From an uncultured Actinomycetes bacterium (GTDB lineage Bacteria > Actinomycetota > Thermoleophilia > Solirubrobacterales > Solirubrobacteraceae), in assembly GCA_937888775.1 (NCBI GenBank), contig CALAQT010000412.1, forward strand, positions 1 to 8,961: a DNA stretch of 8,961 nt. Direction: 5' to 3'. The notes under the pieces were generated by a model. It made no database searches and was not told the DNA's origin. It saw only the letters and a program-made list of their open reading frames with translations. Each line of letters starts with the position of its first letter. The first letter of the stretch is position 1. Shown piece by piece: positions 6,392 to 8,961 of this stretch. Position numbers and translations under genes: made by a program.

Positions 6392-7003
6392 TGTCAGCGC
6401 CGGCTGAATACTGGACCAGCTACGCCGGGTTGAAAACTGACCCACCCGGAGCGCGGTTGGTGCCGTCCGGTTGGCTCCGGAGCCTGGCTTGGTCATCGTC
6501 GACCGAGGCCGGGAGAATTGGGTGGTCAGCTTGCAGCAGTGGGCGGAGGTCCGCCGGATGCGTTTCGCTGTGGGTTGGCGGTGAGGGAGATTCGTCGGCG
6601 GACGGGTTTGCATCGGGAGACGATTCGTCGGGCGTTGCGCTCGCCGGTGCCGCCGTCGTATTCGTGGCCGACGCGGTCGTCGAAGCTGGATGGGTTTTGC
6701 GGGGAGATCCACGAGTTGGTGCGTGGTGATCCGCGGATCGAGAGCCAGCGGATCCGCGAGCTGTTGGCCGAGCGGGGTTATGAGGGCGACAAGACGATCA
6801 CCGACGATTACGTGCGGGAGGTGCGTCGGTTCTTTTTAGATCAGCGGACCTTTCAGCGCACGGTGTATCGGCCGGATGACGGCGCTGCCCGAGCGGCTGG
6901 TCACTGATCGGAGGGGTGCTTGCACGCTGGCGGTGGCAGGCCGACGGAGAAGTTCGCCGGCTTCTGTGGGCAGCTGACGGTCGCCTGGCGGATCCTTGAC
7001 CCG
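6392..7003 (+). mobile_element. IS21-family insertion sequence remnant (left end and partial istA)
   Basis: The left end appears to begin at TGTCAG (6392). Right after it are two internally repeated end motifs, GCCGGCTGAATACTGGACCA and GCCGGGTTGAAAACTGACCC, as expected of IS21 ends, which carry multiple short repeats that serve as transposase sites. A broken istA follows. Similarity stops abruptly at about 7003, and no istB helper ATPase or right end is present, so about three quarters of a normal IS21 element is missing. It lies between the cupredoxin promoter region and the tail of the winged-helix gene. Confidence 0.75.
6522..7003 (+). pseudogene. istA: IS21-family transposase IstA, frameshifted and internally deleted
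   Basis: GTG 6522, preceded by GGGAG (6511-6515), reads VVSLQQWAEVRRMRFAVG. A one-base loss near 6572 then moves the frame to GLAVREIRRRTGLHRETIRRAL, the N-terminal helix-turn-helix of IstA. The frame runs on through IHELVRGDPRIESQRIRELL and TITDDYVREVRRFFL to TVYRPDD near 6880. Next comes an abrupt jump to ALPERLVTDR, which belongs to the catalytic core, so roughly sixty or more residues including the first catalytic Asp are deleted. A further frame change leads to LHAGGGRPTEKFAGFCGQL and VAWRILDP, where homology ends. No active transposase can be made. Several intact family members would share these motifs, so the identification is firm although the gene is dead. Confidence 0.82.
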
Positions 7004-7231
7004 GTGCGCGGCAGATGTGTCGGGTGGTTCTGGATGGAGCAGGCGCACGCCGACCAGCTGCTCGTGGTCATAGACGCGCTCGATGACGTATCCGTTCAGC
7101 TCGAGCTCGCAGACGACGGCGGCTGGGAGGGCAATCCCGCCGGCGTGCAGCTCGGCAAAAGCGACAGGCTGGCCGCCGGCCTCGCGCAGTCGGTCCAGCA
7201 GCCGCTGTTGCTAGGCGTCAGCAAGCGTCAT
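7004..7231 (-). pseudogene. Small winged-helix-like protein with in-frame TAG, truncated by the IS21 remnant
   Basis: On the minus strand ATG 7231 reads MTLADA, then TAG (7211-7213), and the same frame continues QQRLLDRLREAGGQPVAF and AELHAGGIALPAAVVCELEL, then NGYVIERVYDHEQLVGVRLL, to the IS21 junction near 7003. The continuation has the spacing of a small winged helix: helix, 'ELHAGGI' turn, recognition helix, then a GYxIERVYDxxxLVGVRL beta-wing. It resembles, from memory, short Solirubrobacterales DNA-binding proteins. A CAG-to-TAG change would explain the stop. A GGAGGG sits 13 bases before the ATG, rather far. No intact start follows the TAG other than GTG 7048 near the end. The opposite-strand frame over this stretch (6920-7294) is IstA at its start and shadow after 7003. 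Confidence 0.5.
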
Positions 7232-7308
7232 CGACGGATTGTCGCCCTCCAGCGGGGATTGTTGGACGCCGCGAGCGTTTCGGAGCCGCGCTAGCCGAAC
7301 CCGCGCCC

Positions 7309-7577
7309 GCGGACGAGCCCGAAGCAAACTCTTGAGGTGTGGTTCACATAAGGCCCCGCGATAGGAGTAGAGTCGAATACAGGCTGGCCCTGCGGCCAGG
7401 ATTCTCGGTCCAAGCCCGGATGCCACCAACGGCGCGATCTGCGCCGCGAGGCGTGAGGCGAGGGTTACTGGTTTTGACTGCGGGGCCGATGCCGTACTTC
7501 TAGGGACGCTACTCCACCGGCCCGGTGGTCTCGTTCAATCTGACTAATCGCGCGGGGGATTCTAGCCCTCTTCCTTC
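7309..7577 (+). ncRNA. Candidate structured leader RNA, copy A
   Basis: This region aligns over its whole length with 8535-8803. Shared blocks in order are GCGGACGAG, CTCTTGAGGT (7330s), a promoter -10-like TAGAGT (7368-7373), a 24-base identical block (7383-7406) containing hairpin CTGGCC-CTGC-GGCCAG, CCAAGCCCGG, hairpin GGCGC-GATCT-GCGCC (7431-7445), GAGGCG, GGGTTACTGGTT, CTGCGGGGCC, and a terminal GGG..ATTCTA..CCCTC element followed by TTCC (7556-7575). It sits ahead of the small basic ORF at 7627. The terminator-like stem is weaker than in copy B. The extent is set by the alignment; the true transcript start is unknown. Confidence 0.45.
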
Positions 7578-7626
7578 CGCGTACCTGAAGCGATCACACG
7601 ACTAGGAAGGTTCGGCGAAACGGCTG

Positions 7627-7827
7627 GTGAAGCGCGATGATGGAAGCGTGGAAGGCCCTAAGAACGAGAGCGAGCGTTACCGGGAGATCATCCGCAACGC
7701 CAAAAGGGTTCGTGAGCGCGCTGCCGAATCGCTAAGACGGACCCGCGCGTTGCGCAAGAGACAAGCAGACCTTGGGGAACAGGCTGACGCCGCTCAAAGG
7801 CAGCGAAGGTTTCGGCGGCAGGATTGA
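7627..7827 (+). CDS. Small basic coiled-coil protein, function unknown
   Basis: A 66-aa frame from GTG 7627, or 59 aa from GTG 7648; neither has a well-spaced Shine-Dalgarno sequence (AGGAAGG at 7604-7610 is 16 bases from the first). From about residue 14 the protein is one long charged helix: NESERYREIIRNAKRVRERA continues into AESLRRTRALRKRQADLGEQ, rich in Arg/Glu with periodic Leu/Ile/Ala, typical of a coiled coil. Its net charge is strongly positive, so nucleic acid binding is possible but unproven. It follows leader copy A in the same way the aldehyde dehydrogenase follows copy B. There is no signal peptide or known domain. The charged repeats could also arise from a decayed longer protein. 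Confidence 0.45.
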   Translation: MKRDDGSVEGPKNESERYREIIRNAKRVRERAAESLRRTRALRKRQADLGEQADAAQRQRRFRRQD

Positions 7828-8149
7828 TTGTGCCGCGGCGGCACAGACGCGCCCTCGCAAGCGCATGAGAGCTTTGGCGAGGCTCGTGAGATCAGCGCGC
7901 AGCCGGACTCGATTCAGACCACGCACGCGCAGCGGCAGCCGTCGGCGCGTACTTGATTACATCTCGGGATAGCATTCCTCAAAGTACGGTCGACGTAGCT
8001 TATGTGCGCACGCAGTCGTCACTCGGGTCGCGCGAAAGCGTGGCCTCCGCCAGGCGTCGATGCTAGATCTCGAAGTCCCCGCACTGTGAAGAGAAGCCGC
8101 TGTCTCGTATTCAGCAGGTCATAGACACACTCGAGGCTGAGCGCGCTGA
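7828..8149. other. Gene-poor stretch with possible small helical remnant
   Basis: No gene that I can support. Near its end, a frame from about 8106 to TGA 8184-8186 reads IQQVIDTLEAERAEVQKHLA, an amphipathic helix with good codon bias but no start codon, so it is probably a remnant. The remainder (7828-8100) shows only arginine/serine-rich low-complexity frames. Confidence 0.3.
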
Positions 8150-8329
8150 AGTCCAGAAGCATCTGGCTTCCTCGAGCAAGTGCTGAGTCACTTCGCGGAT
8201 GACGTCCTCTTCACCTCGCCCGTCGCTGCGCAGTTGCTCGACCAAAGTGACGGCGTCATACGTGGGAAGGCAGGTCTGCGTGAATACTGGCGAGAAGGAC
8301 TTAGATCGGGTGTGAGCGATGGCTGTTGA
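8150..8329 (+). pseudogene. NTF2/SnoaL-like domain protein, internal fragment
   Basis: The frame is open between a TGA at 8147-8149 and a TGA at 8327-8329, without a proper start. From 8171 it reads LEQVLSHFADDVLFTSPVAA, QLLDQSDGVIRGKAGLREYW, REGLR. This is the N-terminal half of an NTF2-like/SnoaL-like protein: the 'hFADDVxFTSP' strand and the 'GVIRGKAxLRxYW' helix are characteristic. Homology ends at 8305; the following residues are unrelated, so the C-terminal half of the cone-shaped fold is missing and no function remains. The family includes small hydrolases, isomerases and many uncharacterised stress or ligand-binding proteins, so the original role cannot be told. Confidence 0.6.
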
Positions 8330-8454
8330 TCGTCTCGCGCGCCGTTCCAGAACCTCAGGCTCGGCTCGTGATACCAGCGGCGGGTGACGCCGAGCAGCTG
8401 CATCCCGATCCTCCGGAAGACCGCGACCGACCGATGGTTATCCAGGGGTCTCGG
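8306..8454 (-). pseudogene. GNAT N-acetyltransferase C-terminal fragment
   Basis: On the minus strand, after an in-frame TGA at 8455-8457, the frame reads DNHRSVAVFRRIGMQLLG and VTRRWYHEPSLRFW down to about 8306. The 'N-x-x-S-V-A-V-F-R-R-I-G-M' helix followed by a strand is the conserved C-terminal part of GNAT acetyltransferases (the motif B region). The acetyl-CoA binding motif A and everything N-terminal to it are absent, so this is a dead fragment. It ends where the oppositely oriented NTF2-like fragment loses homology, which suggests that one recombination joined them. Similar-length frames on the + strand over this stretch are shadows. Confidence 0.6.
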
Positions 8455-8590
8455 TCAATTGTGCGGCGGCGGGCAAGCTGCGTCGCAGACGAACTCGGCC
8501 TCCGGCGAGGAGGGATCAGGCCGCGTCCTCGACCGCGGACGAGTTCGAGCACCTCTTGAGGTCCGCGCACACAAACACCCGCGACGGGAG

Positions 8591-8596
8591 TACAAT
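8591..8596 (+). promoter_or_regulatory. Putative -10 element (TACAAT) of leader copy B
   Basis: TACAAT is one base off the TATAAT consensus and stands out in GC-rich surroundings. The aligned position in copy A is TAGAGT. A standard -35 is unclear: the shared TTGAGG lies about 29 bases upstream, too far for a sigma-70 pair, so it may instead be an activator site. Confidence 0.4.
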
Positions 8597-8779
8597 TGCA
8601 AATGAGCTGGCCCTGCGGCCAGGATTCTCACCCCAAGCCCGGGTGTCACCGACGGCGCAACCTGCGCCACGAGGCGCGGAGCGTTGGGTTACTGGTTCTC
8701 GCTGCGGGGCCCGGCGTCGTTCGTCTAACGGTGTTATCCGACCGGCGACGGTCGACGCGTCTCATTCTGATTGACCGCA

Positions 8780-8803
8780 CGGGGTTCTAGCCCCGCCTTT
8801 CTT
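8780..8803 (+). terminator. Rho-independent terminator-like hairpin at the end of leader copy B
   Basis: CGGGG (8780-8784), TTCTAG loop, CCCCG (8791-8795), then CCTTTCTT. The stem is short but fully GC and the tail is T-rich. Its place between the leader hairpins and the aldehyde dehydrogenase suggests conditional termination. Confidence 0.5.
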
Positions 8804-8828
8804 GCTGCGCAAGCCCGCCGTTCCTATC

Positions 8829-8834
8829 AAGGAG
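8829..8834 (+). promoter_or_regulatory. Ribosome binding site of the aldehyde dehydrogenase
   Basis: AAGGAG lies six bases before ATG 8841, an ideal spacing that fixes this start. Confidence 0.8.
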
Positions 8835-8840
8835 CCCAAG

Positions 8841-8961
8841 ATGTCGATTGTCGAGTCAACCACTTACGAGGCGCCGGGCGCGCCCGGCAGCCCGGTAGAG
8901 CTCAGGGAGCGCTACGAGAATTTCATCGGTGGCGAGTGGATCGCTCCGACGACCGGCGAGT
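8841..8961 (+). CDS. NAD(P)-dependent aldehyde dehydrogenase, N-terminal part (runs off the window)
   Basis: Only the first 40 residues are present. After a short variable leader the sequence reads ELRERYENFIGGEWIAPTTGE. The 'Y-x-N-F-I-G-G-E-W' motif is the conserved N-terminal strand of the aldehyde dehydrogenase superfamily, and the 'APTTGE' that follows is typical of the acetaldehyde/aliphatic aldehyde dehydrogenase group (AldB/ExaC-like), which oxidises short aldehydes to acids with NAD(P)+. The catalytic Cys and Glu and the Rossmann fold lie beyond the window, so substrate and activity cannot be judged. ATG 8841 with AAGGAG is a clear start. The gene is preceded by leader copy B and its terminator, suggesting transcript-level control. 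Confidence 0.88.
   Translation, partial: MSIVESTTYEAPGAPGSPVELRERYENFIGGEWIAPTTGE

Larger units (their letters stand above)
8535..8803 (+). ncRNA. Candidate structured leader RNA, copy B, ahead of aldehyde dehydrogenase
   Basis: This is the better preserved copy. CTCTTGAGGT (8554-8562) and a good -10-like TACAAT (8591-8596) are followed by the 24-base block identical to copy A (8606-8629) with hairpin CTGGCC-CTGC-GGCCAG (8607-8622). Next comes GGCGC-AACCT-GCGCC (8654-8668), where the loop differs from copy A but the stem is the same, then GGGTTACTGGTT and CTGCGGGGCC, and finally the terminator at 8780-8803. A transcript from about 8603 would be about 200 nt and would end 37 bases before the aldehyde dehydrogenase start. 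That layout fits a riboswitch or attenuator. It does not match any riboswitch class I can recall. Confidence 0.5.

Noticed and set aside
6391..6729. + strand 112-aa frame over the IS21 left end
   Set aside because: It is an out-of-frame reading of istA and the IS end repeats.
7211..7429. Minus-strand frame sharing a GLGxRILAAGPA-like peptide with the frame at 8455-8670
   Set aside because: The shared peptide comes from antisense reading of the two leader copies. The conserved hairpins and promoter point to the + strand RNA as the functional unit.
8700..8800. tRNA-like look of GTCGTTCGTCTAACGG plus GGGGTTCTAGCCCC in leader copy B
   Set aside because: The T-loop lacks TTCRA, the arm spacing does not fit a cloverleaf, there is no anticodon arm and no CCA, and the aligned copy A does not keep the D-arm-like part.
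1..8961. CRISPR array, tRNA, rRNA or replication origin
   Set aside because: No regularly spaced repeats, no cloverleaf, no rRNA-like blocks and no DnaA-box cluster were seen. The CGTCTCAG copies are irregularly spaced and lack spacers of even length.

Overview
This high-GC window, with GC-rich third codon positions and frequent GTG/TTG starts, looks like chromosomal DNA of an actinobacterium. My best guess is Thermoleophilia/Solirubrobacterales, judging from the style of the secreted proteins, the GGDEF protein and the IS21 remnant; that placement is inference from family resemblance. Only a few genes are intact. Much of the rest is decayed sequence, and several reading frames are broken by what look like single-base losses, so either the locus is a gene graveyard or the assembly has indel errors.

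Layout. 1-1000: two unrecognised coding stretches on + (55-414 and 614-967), the second resembling small conserved actinobacterial proteins. 1225-1614: a small secreted protein on +. 1803-2786: a membrane diguanylate cyclase (GGDEF) on -, with its N-terminal membrane segment probably in another frame. 2696-3081: spacer with two copies of a short repeat and an 11-bp perfect inverted repeat. 3082-3243: a 53-aa small protein with a strong ribosome binding site. 3634-5001: an intact class III PLP aminotransferase on -. 5348-6184: a secreted cupredoxin-like protein on -, split by two frameshifts. 6392-7003: the left end and broken istA of an IS21-family element. 7004-7231: a small winged-helix gene on - carrying an in-frame TAG. 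8150-8329 and 8306-8454: an NTF2/SnoaL-like fragment (+) and a GNAT fragment (-) that meet at one point. 8841-8961: the start of an aldehyde dehydrogenase running off the window.

The most interesting non-coding signal is a pair of diverged, co-oriented segments of about 270 bp (7309-7577 and 8535-8803). They share a promoter-like element, a 24-nt identical block that folds into a hairpin, a second hairpin whose stem is kept while the loop differs, and a terminator-like hairpin. One precedes a small basic coiled-coil ORF and the other precedes the aldehyde dehydrogenase. This looks like a structured leader RNA (riboswitch or attenuator) used twice, but I cannot assign it to a known class.

A second signal is a short repeat, CGTCTCAG usually followed by GGGRRCC-like sequence. 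It occurs six times in one orientation between 1098 and 3399 and nowhere else in the window. It lies upstream of the diguanylate cyclase and in neighbouring spacers. No CRISPR array, tRNA or rRNA was found.
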